Notes: generated by a model not told the origin, from the letters alone. A DNA stretch of 64,000 bases from Pyrobaculum oguniense TE7 (GCA_000247545.1 CP003316.1:467233-531232), one strand, 5' to 3'; numbered from the stretch's first letter, positions 18,465-26,727 are shown. Numbers and translations are program-made.

Positions 18465-19609
18465 AGCCGTAGAATTTCCAGCGGTCTTAACTTGGCTACT
18501 CTGTACATCGGAACAAGGGCGCCTACGGCGGCTACTACGATGGCTGTGGCCAGCCCAATGGCAGCATAGATAGGCCTAAACGTAATCGGCACATCGAAGT
18601 TTATCCCCATACCCACAAGAATCTGTTTCACAAAACTTGCGCCGTAGAAGCCCGCCACCACGCCGACGGCCCCAGCCGCCAGAGCTATTGCCATAACCTC
18701 GGCGGCAACCGAAAGCGTGATGTCGCGAGACGATATGCCAATTGCTTTAAGAAGGCCAAATTCCCTAAGTCTCTCTCTGGTCGTAATCGACATAACTGCA
18801 AAGGTTGTAATTGCCGCCGTGGCCAAGGCCGCGCCGCTAATTACAGAGAACACGGCGTTGAGGGCGTTGAAGACTTGGTTAACTGTCTCTAGCAGGTTTT
18901 CTTGTGAAAAGACCTGGGCGTCTTTAAAAGTCTCTTTAAGCGTGGCGTAAAGTGCCTTCACCTCGGCCTTGTTTCTGGCGGTGATCAACACTGTGTTTAC
19001 AAAAGGCCCTGTGTCTAGGTTTTGTTGCAACCAGTCCAGCGGAACCACCACTAGGTTTAGCCGAAAGGCGCCTATGAACCCTTTTAAGAAGCTCCTCATC
19101 ACGCCCACCACCTTAACTCTTAAAGTCCTCTCGCCCCCAAGAGCGCCCGAGTAGACCTTGATGGTGATCTCGTCGCCCGGCCTCGCCTCCACGGACTCCT
19201 CCACAACGGCCTCGCCGCCGGAGACCGGCAAGCGTCCCGAGATGAGATCTATGGCAAAGTAATCTACGTCCTTGAGGGGGATTCCCACTATTGACACAAC
19301 CTTCCCGTTGTACAGACCCGTCGTTATTATGATCCCCTCGGCGGACTCGATTGATGGAGATTTTCTCAAAACGTCGAGTAGTCGCTGGGGGATGTTTATA
19401 GTATCGGAGTACAACATTACGTCGGCGGGGTATACCTTGTACAGGGTCTGCTCCACATAGCTCCTTGCGGCGTCGCTCACAGTCGCCAACGCCACCACTA
19501 GGGCGACACCGACGCTTATAGCCAGGGCTGTCAAGAAGTACCTGGCAATTCTCATCCTGAAGTCGCCGGCGGCGAGCATGACGATGTGATCCACGCATAA
19601 GCGTTGCAT
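18455..19609 (-). CDS. FtsX/MacB-type ABC permease
   Basis: The chain has the four-helix FtsX plan: one N-terminal helix (RYFLTALAISVGVALVVALATV), a large external MacB_PCD-like domain (about 45-245), then three C-terminal helices. The FtsX motif MSITTRERLREFGLLKAIGISSRDI is clear. ATG 19609 or 19579 are the likely starts. A TATA-like GTATAAAAAC lies about 45 bases upstream of the first. A 40-base copy of part of this gene lies in its own upstream region. Confidence 0.9.
   Translation of the reverse strand: MQRLCVDHIVMLAAGDFRMRIARYFLTALAISVGVALVVALATVSDAARSYVEQTLYKVYPADVMLYSDTINIPQRLLDVLRKSPSIESAEGIIITTGLYNGKVVSIVGIPLKDVDYFAIDLISGRLPVSGGEAVVEESVEARPGDEITIKVYSGALGGERTLRVKVVGVMRSFLKGFIGAFRLNLVVVPLDWLQQNLDTGPFVNTVLITARNKAEVKALYATLKETFKDAQVFSQENLLETVNQVFNALNAVFSVISGAALATAAITTFAVMSITTRERLREFGLLKAIGISSRDITLSVAAEVMAIALAAGAVGVVAGFYGASFVKQILVGMGINFDVPITFRPIYAAIGLATAIVVAAVGALVPMYRVAKLRPLEILRLWQ
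19265..19304 (+). repeat. 40-bp direct repeat, copy inside the permease gene
   Basis: Bases 19265-19304 and 19655-19694 agree at 39 of 40 positions (one C/T difference at 19286/19676). The spacing is exactly 390 bases. This copy encodes part of the external domain of the FtsX-type permease. Confidence 0.9.
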
Positions 19610-19654
19610 GAACACTAATAAGCTTTTGCCACTCTTAGAGAATTCAAGTTTTTA

Positions 19655-19694
19655 TACGTCCTTGAGGGGGATTCCTACTATTGACACAACCTTC
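19655..19694 (+). repeat. 40-bp direct repeat, copy in the intergenic region
   Basis: This is the second copy of the 40-base segment found at 19265-19304. It lies between the permease start and the TFB-like gene and begins at the TATA-like sequence of the permease promoter. The rest of 19610-19730 holds no gene. Confidence 0.9.
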
Positions 19695-19730
19695 TCCTGG
19701 AAAAATCTTTCGTGGTGTTGTGTCGCTCCT

Positions 19731-20231
19731 TTAAGCCTCTTGCAGATGCCGCCTGAGGCGCCACGCCGTGTCTTTTATCGTGAATTTAGACACTTTTAGG
19801 ATTTCGGCGATTGTCTGTTTGTGCACGTATATGCCCAGCCGCTCCGCCGCGAGGTATGTTAATGTGGCCGCCACCACCCTCGGCGACCTACTCTGGTAAA
19901 CCCTCTTGTCTAGGCGCCTAAACATCTCCAAGGCTGTTACCGCCACCTCGGCGCCCAGGGCCTTAGATACCTTATTAAGATACATCTCCACAATTTCGGA
20001 ATACCTCCTCCTAACGCTTCTCCTGCCCTCCCTTTCAAGAGCCGCCATTATTAATCTGTATCTCGGGGTCGGCCGAGGCGCTTCTTTCAGCACAGGTGGC
20101 ATAAACACCGGGCCTATCACAGTCCCGCAGTCTCTACACACATACTCGCCGTCAGCCGCCACATTCGCCGAGTGGCAGTAGGGACATCTAAGCGATGGAA
20201 ACGCCGCCCTTGCCACGCCGCGGCGGGTCAT
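19731..20231 (-). CDS. Truncated TFB-like transcription factor: zinc ribbon plus one cyclin repeat
   Basis: The 166-residue protein has an N-terminal zinc ribbon (CPYCHSANVAADGEYVCRDCG, residues 15-35) and one cyclin-like fold ending in an HTH (IAEILKVSKFTIKDTAWRLRRHL). Normal archaeal TFB is about 300 residues with two cyclin repeats, so half the core is missing. It could bind RNA polymerase through the ribbon and DNA or a partner through the single repeat. It is the last gene of the leftward clamp operon (ATGA overlap) and marks the start of the accessory region. Confidence 0.85.
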   Translation of the reverse strand: MTRRGVARAAFPSLRCPYCHSANVAADGEYVCRDCGTVIGPVFMPPVLKEAPRPTPRYRLIMAALEREGRRSVRRRYSEIVEMYLNKVSKALGAEVAVTALEMFRRLDKRVYQSRSPRVVAATLTYLAAERLGIYVHKQTIAEILKVSKFTIKDTAWRLRRHLQEA

Positions 20232-20524
20232 AGCCCACCGCTCCTTAACACCTTCTCCGCCTCCTCCAAGGCCTTGGCGGGGTCTCCGTTGGTGAAAATC
20301 ACGCGCGGCCTAATGGCGGCGAATTTAGTCCTCGCCTCGTATTCCAATATCACCCACTCCTTCGCCATCACCGACCGCACCAGCTCCACCTCCTCCGCCT
20401 CTACGCCTAGGCACTCCCTAACGGCGCCTTTAACGGCCTCAATTATCAGCTCCCGCCTCCTCAAGTCCTCAAAAGTCAGCTTGGTCTCCACGAATTCGTC
20501 ACAGACGTACACGTAGCCCTTCAT
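20228..20524 (-). CDS. Hypothetical protein in clamp operon, 98 aa
   Basis: The start is set at ATG 20524, which overlaps the preceding stop (ATGA). It is an alpha/beta protein with an N-terminal strand pair (KGYVYVCDEFVETKLTF) and a C-terminal helix. No family is recognised. Tight overlaps on both sides suggest it works with the PCNA-like and TFB-like proteins. Confidence 0.65.
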   Translation of the reverse strand: MKGYVYVCDEFVETKLTFEDLRRRELIIEAVKGAVRECLGVEAEEVELVRSVMAKEWVILEYEARTKFAAIRPRVIFTNGDPAKALEEAEKVLRSGGL

Positions 20525-21198
20525 GCCCACCACACCGTGTACTCTACCTCCCCCACAGCCCTTATCATAATCACTGACACCTTGTAGCGCACGCGGCCGG
20601 CGGCCTCAGCCTTTACGGGCTCTCCTCCCAGCCTTATCTCCACTCTGCCCACCAGCGGCGCGTCCCTCACCGCCTTGAAGATATCCGCGTCCACGTAGGC
20701 CGGCTCCAGCGGCTGTCTCACAGCGGCCGCAAAAGCCGCCTCGGCCTCGTCGCGCCCAGACGCCCTCAGCACAATCCCCCTCTCCCCTGCGGAGACCTCC
20801 ACGCCAAAGGGCCTCGCCCTCAGAAGCCTCTCCACCGCGGCGTCAAACTGCGCCTTGGGCAATGTTGAGACAGCCAGCGGCTCAAACTGGGGCACCTCAA
20901 CCGGCTTACACGCGTCTTCCACCAGCCTTATCCTCGTAATCCCGTTAACCACCAAGTGGTAGTCCTCGGTAATCTCCACCACGTCAGACGCTTTAATATA
21001 CCGCGCCGCGTTGCTTGAGAAGCAGAGCTCCCGCCCTAGCTTTCCGCTTACTGCCCTCTGCGACATCTTGACCAGAGTTGGGGACACGTGGGACTCGAAA
21101 AAAGTCCACTCCCCCGTTTGGTAGACCCTCACCGGCGGGCCCATCCACTTCAGGATGGGCCCAATAATTTTACCTATTGTTTTTATTTTTCCGACCAT
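20521..21198 (-). CDS. Divergent PCNA-like sliding clamp protein (second copy)
   Basis: In this 225-residue protein the middle matches the linker and second domain of PCNA: VEVPQFEPLAVSTLPKAQF, then DAAVERLL, a strand-rich VEVSAGERGIVLRASG and DEAEAAF. The last part (VDADIFKAVRDAPLVGRVEIRLGGEPVKAEA) aligns with the final PCNA helix and sheet. The N-terminal third is unusual and there is no standard C-terminal PIP-binding tail. It has its own promoter (AAAAGTTTAAAAATCC) in the 66-base AT-rich gap upstream. The similarity is judged by eye and needs a profile search. Confidence 0.6.
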   Translation of the reverse strand: MVGKIKTIGKIIGPILKWMGPPVRVYQTGEWTFFESHVSPTLVKMSQRAVSGKLGRELCFSSNAARYIKASDVVEITEDYHLVVNGITRIRLVEDACKPVEVPQFEPLAVSTLPKAQFDAAVERLLRARPFGVEVSAGERGIVLRASGRDEAEAAFAAAVRQPLEPAYVDADIFKAVRDAPLVGRVEIRLGGEPVKAEAAGRVRYKVSVIMIRAVGEVEYTVWWA

Positions 21199-21264
21199 GA
21201 GTAAGAAAAAAATTTGGATTTTTAAACTTTTCTACGCCGAAAAAAAAAGCGGAAAAAAGGGGGG

Positions 21265-21891
21265 CTAGTCTACTGTGGGCGCCACGTATAGGTGGAATAC
21301 TGTGCGCGGCGCCTCCCACCATATGTGAATAGGCTTCTGTGTGGCCCACTCTAACATCGCCACGGGTCTCCGCGCCTTCCTCGCCGCCTTTAGGTACTCT
21401 ACGGGGTATTTTGCATTTGCCTCACCCTCAGCTGTGTATACATCTTCAACCCAGCATTCTGCTTCACAATCTCCTAAGGCATAAAACCTCAGCCTCCCCT
21501 CCCGCGCCTCAAAGACGGCGTGACTTGCTTGTACGCGCTCCGCCTCTGTTATCCAGAAACTCAGCCTCTCGCCAAGCCTAGCCCTCGCCGTCGGGGTAAA
21601 GCGGGGTATAATGTTCTCAAATTCGCACAGCTCCCCCTCCACGGCGCCCCTCATCAAGCTCCTTAGGTCTAGGCACACGGCGGTCTTCGGCGGCAGGCCC
21701 TCCATAAGCGGCGTCGGTCTGCGGTGCTCAATCCTAACAAGGGCCACCCTATCCACCGACAGGTTGTTAGCCGTGACGGTTTGCCCGTCCGCCCACACCG
21801 CCATGTACCGCGACACCACCGCGTACGCCTCTAGAAACTCCCGCCACTCCGTCAAGACAAACTTCGCCACCTTCTTAACCACCTCACTCAT
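21265..21891 (-). CDS. Divergent PCNA-like sliding clamp protein
   Basis: This 208-residue protein follows PCNA from end to end. The N-terminal helix EWREFLEAYAVVS is followed by LSVDRVALVRIEHR (PCNA: DPSRVALIDLEL) and AVCLDLRSLMRGAV. The end is KYPVEYLKAARKA, LEWATQKPIHIWWE and the terminal FHLYVAPTVD (PCNA: FYLAPRVE). It is shorter than the usual 245-250 residues, mostly in the middle. It probably forms a ring, alone, with the second copy, or with host PCNAs, to tether element polymerases, recombinase or transcription factors. Confidence 0.75.
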   Translation of the reverse strand: MSEVVKKVAKFVLTEWREFLEAYAVVSRYMAVWADGQTVTANNLSVDRVALVRIEHRRPTPLMEGLPPKTAVCLDLRSLMRGAVEGELCEFENIIPRFTPTARARLGERLSFWITEAERVQASHAVFEAREGRLRFYALGDCEAECWVEDVYTAEGEANAKYPVEYLKAARKARRPVAMLEWATQKPIHIWWEAPRTVFHLYVAPTVD

Positions 21892-22207
21892 GGCACCCCT
21901 CGCACCTCAATTTTAGCCTCGTCGGCGGCTTCACTAGGGAGTCCTCCGCGTAAACCCTCACCTCGCTCCTCAGCGTCTCCAGGTAAGACCGCGCCATGTC
22001 CAGCACAATCTCGCACGGCAGGCCGTAGACGCCAAACACCGCCCCCTCCTCGTCCCTGTATAAGAGCTCCACGGCGCCACCTAGTCCGCCCACGAGGTGC
22101 CCTACTAAGGCGTCCAGCACCAGCCACTCGCCAAAGCCGTCCACCACCTCGTAGTAAGCCCTGAGCTTGGCACAATTTTCCTTATTTATTTGAATTTGTT
22201 TTTCCAT
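21884..22207 (-). CDS. Hypothetical protein, first gene of clamp operon, 107 aa
   Basis: ATG 22207 (MEKQIQINKENCAKLRAYYE) is preferred over an upstream start that lies in the repeat region. The protein is alpha/beta with a C-terminal CEGC pair. It overlaps the PCNA-like gene by 8 bases. A clamp-related fold is conceivable but not demonstrable by eye. Confidence 0.6.
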   Translation of the reverse strand: MEKQIQINKENCAKLRAYYEVVDGFGEWLVLDALVGHLVGGLGGAVELLYRDEEGAVFGVYGLPCEIVLDMARSYLETLRSEVRVYAEDSLVKPPTRLKLRCEGCHE

Positions 22208-22324
22208 ATGGTAGAGAAATTGCTGATATTTAAGCTTTTTGCCCCCCGACAGACTCCGGCGGCTCTGCCACTCGCCACAGGCATGCCTCACCGGGGGAAA
22301 TCCTCGCTAGCCCCGGGGGGCGGC

Positions 22325-22835
22325 GTTTACATCCGCCTCTTACGCGCCTTTATTCACACCGCGTGTAGGTCGTGCGGCGCGGCGTTTACACGTGTCAAAA
22401 CATCAGCCAAAGCCTCGGTAAGTGTAAACGGCGTTGGGTGTGAAGACGCGGCGTTCTCATACGCCGCGGTTGCGGCGGGCTCTCCGCTTTTTGAGAACGG
22501 TGCTGGGCCGTGCGGCGCGGTGTTTGCTGTCATATTCCGCGTCTTTGCGATTAGTGTAAGCGGCATTGGGTGTGAAAGCGCTCTGTTTACATTCGCTAGC
22601 CTCGCGTCTCTTCACACGTAGTGTGTAAACGGCGCTGGGCGCGGCGCCACAGCCCCTCCGCCTCGCCCCGCTCGCGGCACGCCGTATTGCTTCTATGTCT
22701 TCCCTTTACGCTTCCGTTCTCACACGGCGGAAATACGCCGGCTTCTGTGCAAATTGAGAACGGCGTGTTTAACAGACACGGCCCAAAAACGCGTCGTTCT
22801 CACACGGTTCGCCTACGGCACGTCGTGATATATGA
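22325..22835 (+). repeat. Inverted-repeat array A (about seven degenerate units)
   Basis: Units consist of a 7-base arm, 32 bases and the complementary arm, 39 bases from arm start to arm start. They are joined by 23-base linkers resembling GGCGCTGGGTGTGAAG then GCGCGGC. Arm pairs are GTTTACA/TGTAAAC at 22384/22423 and 22585/22624, and GTTCTCA/TGAGAAC at 22453/22492 and 22716/22755. A weaker unit starts at 22325, and ones at 22522 and 22796 are partly decayed. The arms differ between units but remain complementary inside each unit. The unit at 22453 is nearly the same as one in array B. No gene is credible here; the short open frame is a by-product of the 69-base (23-codon) period. Confidence 0.85.
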
Positions 22836-22891
22836 CTAGATTAGAAATGAGAATAATCGGAAAAAAAGGCGGTGTGTATCTTGTGATTAGG

Positions 22892-22979
22892 CCCCCCGGG
22901 CCACATCAAGATCCCATTCCCCGTCATTTTGTGGGTACGTCTGTTTCAACTATCTTTTGATTAGATTCAGCCCGGGGGG
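22892..22979. other. Stem-loop with 10-bp GC stem; possible small RNA or terminator
   Basis: CCCCCCGGGC at 22892-22901 is the exact reverse complement of GCCCGGGGGG at 22970-22979, enclosing 68 bases. Both arms are preceded by a similar TGATTAG. A third copy of the G-run (CCCCGGGGGG) is at 22311-22320. The remaining bases 22836-23098 show no gene. Confidence 0.5.
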
Positions 22980-23098
22980 TGGGGGCCCCTATGGGTATAT
23001 AGCACATGTATTTAAGCTTTTCGCCCATTTGCACGTGGGGTTCCTGTGACATATGCGGTACGGCCCGGCGCGCCCCGCGGCGCCGGCTTGCTGAAAAG

Positions 23099-24133
23099 CT
23101 ACAGCTCCTCCAGGACTCTCCTGAGTGCCTCCACGTCGCAGTCTATCCTCACGCCCTTCGGCCTCTTGATTCTCCGACACCTGTCAAGCGCCTTCTTCAG
23201 CCTTCTCAATAGCCTAGCCGGGTCGGCGACTAGCCCTGCCTCGGCCATGGCCTTTGCGGCCTCTTTGAGATCCATCAGGTACACGGAGCACATGTTCCCC
23301 ACGCATCTGCCCAGAAGCGCCTCTATAATGGCCCTCTCAGGCGCCTTGCCGCGGGCCGCCTCCTCCACGGCCACGTTGATCCACGGCCTCTTAGACACTT
23401 GCGTTATCCCGAAGACCCGCTCGAAAGAGCCCCTAAGGTCCTTTATGTCGATTTGGTGGATTCTGGCCAACGCCTCCTCCACCGCCTTCCTCAGCCGCTC
23501 CATGTCTAGCCGGTCGGCCTCTTTCACGAAGTTCTCCATGGCTCTATACTCCTTAACAAAATTCCTAGTCACGTACCAGTACAACAACGCGGTGGCCACT
23601 AGGAAGGGGTGCGGCCTGCACTTAGGCCGACAGCGCTGGGCTATGGCCTCCGCGAGGCGCCGGGCCAGCTGTACTGCCGGCTTGTCGTAGTGCTGCGCGT
23701 AGAGCCAGTCGGCGTAGGTTAGCTGACGCGGCCGCTTGTTCACGATGGTGAAGATCTTCCGCAAATCCTCCTCCTTGTCAGCCTCGACGAAGGTTACAAG
23801 AAGTTGCGCGGAGAGGAACCTCTGCCTGAGGTCGGGCGGTAGCTCGCCGAATTTCATCCTCCTCCCCTCCACGGATATGGTCAGCTCTCCGCGGTAGAAC
23901 TTGCTCAACGCCGTGGTGCGGTTAAGGCCGTCCACTATGTAGCTCCTCCCGCCGACCCTCCCCACGATAATTGTGGAAAGCGGCGCGAGGCCCTCCAGGA
24001 CTCCCTTGACGTACTCCGCCATTTCTTTGTCAGACCAGGTCAACAGGCGCTGAAACGGCGCTACTTCCACCTCCCCCCTCTCCACCATCCTTATGAAGTT
24101 CTCTACCGTGATTAAGGGCGTATATACCAGCAT
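23099..24133 (-). CDS. DUF262/ParB-like nuclease-fold protein
   Basis: The DUF262 signature is clear: VAPFQRLLTWSDKEMAEYVKGVLEG, IIVGRV and the catalytic-type YIVDGLNRTTALSKFY, followed by a helical region with four conserved-looking cysteines late in the chain. The same domain forms the GmrS-type half of GmrSD modification-dependent restriction enzymes and other NTP-cleaving ParB-like enzymes; the GmrD half is absent. ATG 24133 gives a leaderless message with TATA-like AGTATAAATAC about 25 bases upstream; ATG 24169 is an alternative. Role in this element: defence or NTP-dependent DNA transaction. Confidence 0.82.
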   Translation of the reverse strand: MLVYTPLITVENFIRMVERGEVEVAPFQRLLTWSDKEMAEYVKGVLEGLAPLSTIIVGRVGGRSYIVDGLNRTTALSKFYRGELTISVEGRRMKFGELPPDLRQRFLSAQLLVTFVEADKEEDLRKIFTIVNKRPRQLTYADWLYAQHYDKPAVQLARRLAEAIAQRCRPKCRPHPFLVATALLYWYVTRNFVKEYRAMENFVKEADRLDMERLRKAVEEALARIHQIDIKDLRGSFERVFGITQVSKRPWINVAVEEAARGKAPERAIIEALLGRCVGNMCSVYLMDLKEAAKAMAEAGLVADPARLLRRLKKALDRCRRIKRPKGVRIDCDVEALRRVLEEL

Positions 24134-24388
24134 AGGGCAAAAAAAATTGTGAGTATTTATACTATTCATGTTCTTTGTTTTTATAGGGGGCGTAGTTGGA
24201 GGTGGCTTGGCTTAGGGTGCGGCTTTAATATATATAGCAATATATAGAGAGTATATATTTTACATAACTATAGATCTATAGCGGTGCGGCGGGTGCGGTA
24301 AATAGCTGTGGCTGGTGCTAAATAACGCGCTGCCTGTCTATAGAGTAGGGGTTCAAAGGTTTTTAAGCTCTTTTTGAAGGTGTTGTTG
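24134..24388. promoter_or_regulatory. Divergent AT-rich intergenic region
   Basis: This gene-free 255-base stretch contains clustered TATA-like steps (TTAATATATATAG, GAGTATATATTTTAC, CTATAGATCTATAG) in a GC-rich background. The last is an exact palindrome. It supplies the DUF262 promoter leftward and the first promoter of the long rightward gene series. The palindrome could be an operator. Confidence 0.55.
24356..24369 (+). promoter_or_regulatory. Element promoter box before 24389 gene
   Basis: AAGGTTTTTAAGCT lies 33 bases before ATG 24389. It decides that start against GTG 24374. Confidence 0.65.
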
Positions 24389-25258
24389 ATGGAATTGCAA
24401 TATATGCGTATTATGTCTCCCAGGGAGTGGGTGCCTAGGGGTAGGCTTTACCTTGTCCAAGCCCCTCCCGTCGTCTTGCTTGACGACAGGGTGGAGTTGT
24501 TCTGCCCCTACTTGGGGGGCCTCTGTGAGGATTTAGTGAGGGCCGCTGTGGCTTACAACGCCCACCTCTACGTGTGGGAGTTTTCCAGGAGGCTGGGCGT
24601 CGACATGGGGGAGTTCAACATTAGGGTCTTGGCCAAGGCCTTCCCCCAGCTCATCCCCGCCCTTTTGCGGAGGCTAGATGCGAGATTTACCGGCGACAAC
24701 GCCGAGGAGTGGCAAGCCGTCAAGGACGGCCGCTACCCAGCCGTGGTGGAGAAGTGGGACGTCCCTGCTGACCCCAACTGCCAGCTGGAAATCGCCTGCG
24801 CCGTGTCCCACGCCTTCCTCCTCTCGGACCCGGAGAGGGGGGTTAAGCTGTTGACTAAATGCCCCGTCCTCGCCAAGCTCTACCAAGGGAACCTATACGG
24901 AGAGCTGGCCGATCCGAAATACGGCTACGGCGTAATCTTCTACCCAGCCGCCTATTTCAGACAAGTGGCGAAGGCGCTTCCCCACCCCCCGGAGAAGTTA
25001 GCCGCATGCACCTCGTCTGCGGGGCTTACCAGAGGGAGGAGACTGTACCCCCTCGCCCTCTTCCAGTACTGGGCCTTGACGGAGAGGGAGCCCCTCGTCG
25101 ACTACTTGCTGAGGGGCTACCCGCCCGTTCGCCTATCGTGTAGGAACATAAGATGTGGAAAAAGATTCCTGTACATTATTAAAGGAGACCGCCGTTTTGA
25201 GAAGGTGGGACCCCCCCACCCTCTCAAGACGCCGGGCTTCTTTACATATGAATTGTAA
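24389..25258 (+). CDS. Hypothetical protein, 289 aa
   Basis: This is the first gene of the long rightward series. It is a mixed alpha/beta protein with scattered cysteines (LFCPYLGGLCEDLV, CQLEIACAV, CRNIRCGKRF) that could bind metal or form disulfides. There is no signal peptide and no recognised domain. The start is supported by the promoter box 33 bases upstream. It overlaps the next gene by 11 bases. Confidence 0.7.
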   Translation: MELQYMRIMSPREWVPRGRLYLVQAPPVVLLDDRVELFCPYLGGLCEDLVRAAVAYNAHLYVWEFSRRLGVDMGEFNIRVLAKAFPQLIPALLRRLDARFTGDNAEEWQAVKDGRYPAVVEKWDVPADPNCQLEIACAVSHAFLLSDPERGVKLLTKCPVLAKLYQGNLYGELADPKYGYGVIFYPAAYFRQVAKALPHPPEKLAACTSSAGLTRGRRLYPLALFQYWALTEREPLVDYLLRGYPPVRLSCRNIRCGKRFLYIIKGDRRFEKVGPPHPLKTPGFFTYEL

Positions 25259-26003
25259 AAAAGAAATACAATTAAAACGCGGCTGGGCCTGCGTCGTTGA
25301 GGGGGTCTACGTGCCGGAGGGGGCCCTCGTGTTGACCAGGCCTCCTCACGAAATCGCGGCGTATAGGGAGGAGATGGGCAAGGCCTTCTCCCACTTCTTA
25401 GAGGAGGAGAACTTAGCCGAGAACACCTTGGTGATCACTGACGGGAAGGGGGAGACCTACGCCTTCGTCATGCCTGGCGCCAAGCTCACCGTGGTGCTCT
25501 ACGTGGAAAAGCCGTGGGCCGAGGCGGATTTGCTTATTAGGTACCTAGACGGCACCCTGCGGGGATACTTCATAGACAGGTCGGCCAGGAGACGGTTCTA
25601 CGAAAGGGGCGGCCTACTGCTAAGCGGCATACACGTCGCGGCGCCGAAACACGTCGCCCTGTCAGTAGAGCCCTCCGCGTTGGCCCAGCCGGCGGCCGCC
25701 GAGGCGCCGGCGGAGGGGACGTCTGTAGAGGCCCGGCCCGCCGCGGCGCCGCTTCCCGCCCCCGCGTCTAGCTCCGCCGTTGTGGCCGCATTGTCTACAT
25801 TACGTGAAGAGGAGGATGCCGCATTGCCAGGAGCCTCTGGCCAAGACGCTGGGCCTCGGCGGCTTCCAGGCGTCGAGGAGCTATGCGAGAAGCTTAGGCG
25901 AGACCCGGTTTTTCTAGACCTCGTGGCGGCATATGCTGTTGTGTACGACAAACGCCCCGAAAAGGCCAAGGCGGTGGTGGAGGAGTTGAGGGCGTGGCTG
26001 TAG
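25248..26003 (+). CDS. Hypothetical protein with Ala/Pro-rich linker and helical C-terminus
   Basis: ATG 25248 (MNCKKEIQLKRGWACVVEG) is used; the frame is open further left but inside the previous gene. Residues 1-140 look like a compact alpha/beta domain, 141-200 are a low-complexity Ala/Pro/Glu linker, and 205-251 a helical tail (VEELCEKLRRDPVFLDLVAAYAVVY). The layout suggests an adaptor. Function unknown. Confidence 0.65.
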   Translation: MNCKKEIQLKRGWACVVEGVYVPEGALVLTRPPHEIAAYREEMGKAFSHFLEEENLAENTLVITDGKGETYAFVMPGAKLTVVLYVEKPWAEADLLIRYLDGTLRGYFIDRSARRRFYERGGLLLSGIHVAAPKHVALSVEPSALAQPAAAEAPAEGTSVEARPAAAPLPAPASSSAVVAALSTLREEEDAALPGASGQDAGPRRLPGVEELCEKLRRDPVFLDLVAAYAVVYDKRPEKAKAVVEELRAWL

Positions 26004-26347
26004 TCTGCCCGCCCGTCTCGGAGGAGGCCTTGTCCACAATGCCGTACATCAGCGAAGACCTCCAAGACATGGCTAGGTACTTCTGCCTCTGCTTGAAGTA
26101 CGCAGATCGTTGCGGCCGGGGGGACTGCCCCGTCAACCCGGCAAAATGCGCCGCGGCTTATGTGGCAGTTCTAAATGTTAAGGGATCGGTGGTCCGCGGC
26201 AAGTACTACGTCTACGCCAAGAGGCACTTCCCCGAGAAGTTCTTCGAGCAGATGGCGAGGGCGGCGTCGCACATGGTGGGAGGCGCCAGTTACCTCCCAT
26301 ACGAGGTACTCTTAGCCTTGGCGGTCTACTACTACAATATTATTTAA
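25994..26347 (+). CDS. Small Cys-containing helical protein, tandem family member 1
   Basis: This 117-residue helical protein starts at GTG 25994, overlapping the previous stop. Cysteines lie in YFCLCLKYADRCGRGDC and PAKCAAAYVAV. The order helix, cysteine pair, then C-A-x-x-Y helix is shared with the next three genes, suggesting an old tandem duplication. Function unknown. Confidence 0.62.
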   Translation: MAVVCPPVSEEALSTMPYISEDLQDMARYFCLCLKYADRCGRGDCPVNPAKCAAAYVAVLNVKGSVVRGKYYVYAKRHFPEKFFEQMARAASHMVGGASYLPYEVLLALAVYYYNII

Positions 26348-26368
26348 CCTGACATTTTTTCTCTAGGA

Positions 26369-26722
26369 GTGTACGAGGCGGCGTTGGCTTGTAGGGATCT
26401 CGCCACCGACTACTGCCAGTTCTGCAAAAAGGAGCGCTCCCGGTCTCCGCTGTGCGCCGCGGCGTGTTTATACGCCGTGTTGCTAGAGGAGGGGGAGAGG
26501 GCCTCAGATCTTGAGGAGAGGGTCTGGGCGGATCTCGACGTCAAGAGGCTGTCGGCGTTGGCGGGATACGGCGAAGAGGATGTGAGGGCCGCCCTCAGGT
26601 GGCTCGCCGGCTGTAGGCGGGAGCTTCGGGAGGTGGCTCTAGAGGTGATATGCGCCGGCCTCATCGACATGTTCGCCCGCATCTCTGCCCGCTGTCATGG
26701 TTTATCCGCCTTCCCGTCTTAG
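26369..26722 (+). CDS. Small Cys-containing helical protein, tandem family member 2
   Basis: The 117-residue protein starts with GTG 26369. Motif: ACRDLATDYCQFCKKE, then PLCAAACLYAVLLEEGE and a helical tail with further cysteines. It resembles its neighbours at the C-A-x-x-Y helix and the following short helix pair. Function unknown; metal binding is possible. Confidence 0.6.
   Translation: MYEAALACRDLATDYCQFCKKERSRSPLCAAACLYAVLLEEGERASDLEERVWADLDVKRLSALAGYGEEDVRAALRWLAGCRRELREVALEVICAGLIDMFARISARCHGLSAFPS
26697..26710 (+). promoter_or_regulatory. Element promoter box before 26728 gene
   Basis: ATGGTTTATCCGCC lies 31 bases before ATG 26728, inside the end of the preceding gene. It supports the 26728 start over the longer frame. 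Confidence 0.7.
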
Positions 26723-26727
26723 AGGCC

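Noticed and set aside
19610-19730. A short gene in the gap containing the duplicated 40 bases
   Set aside because: The frame there merely translates the copied permease segment on the wrong strand.
22190-22839. Open frames across array A
   Set aside because: They follow the GC-rich repeats, lack a promoter box, and fall in the leader region of the PCNA-like operon.
24340-24360. GGGGTTCAAA as a tRNA T-arm and integration site
   Set aside because: No tRNA cloverleaf can be built around it; it fits better as the promoter of the 24389 gene.
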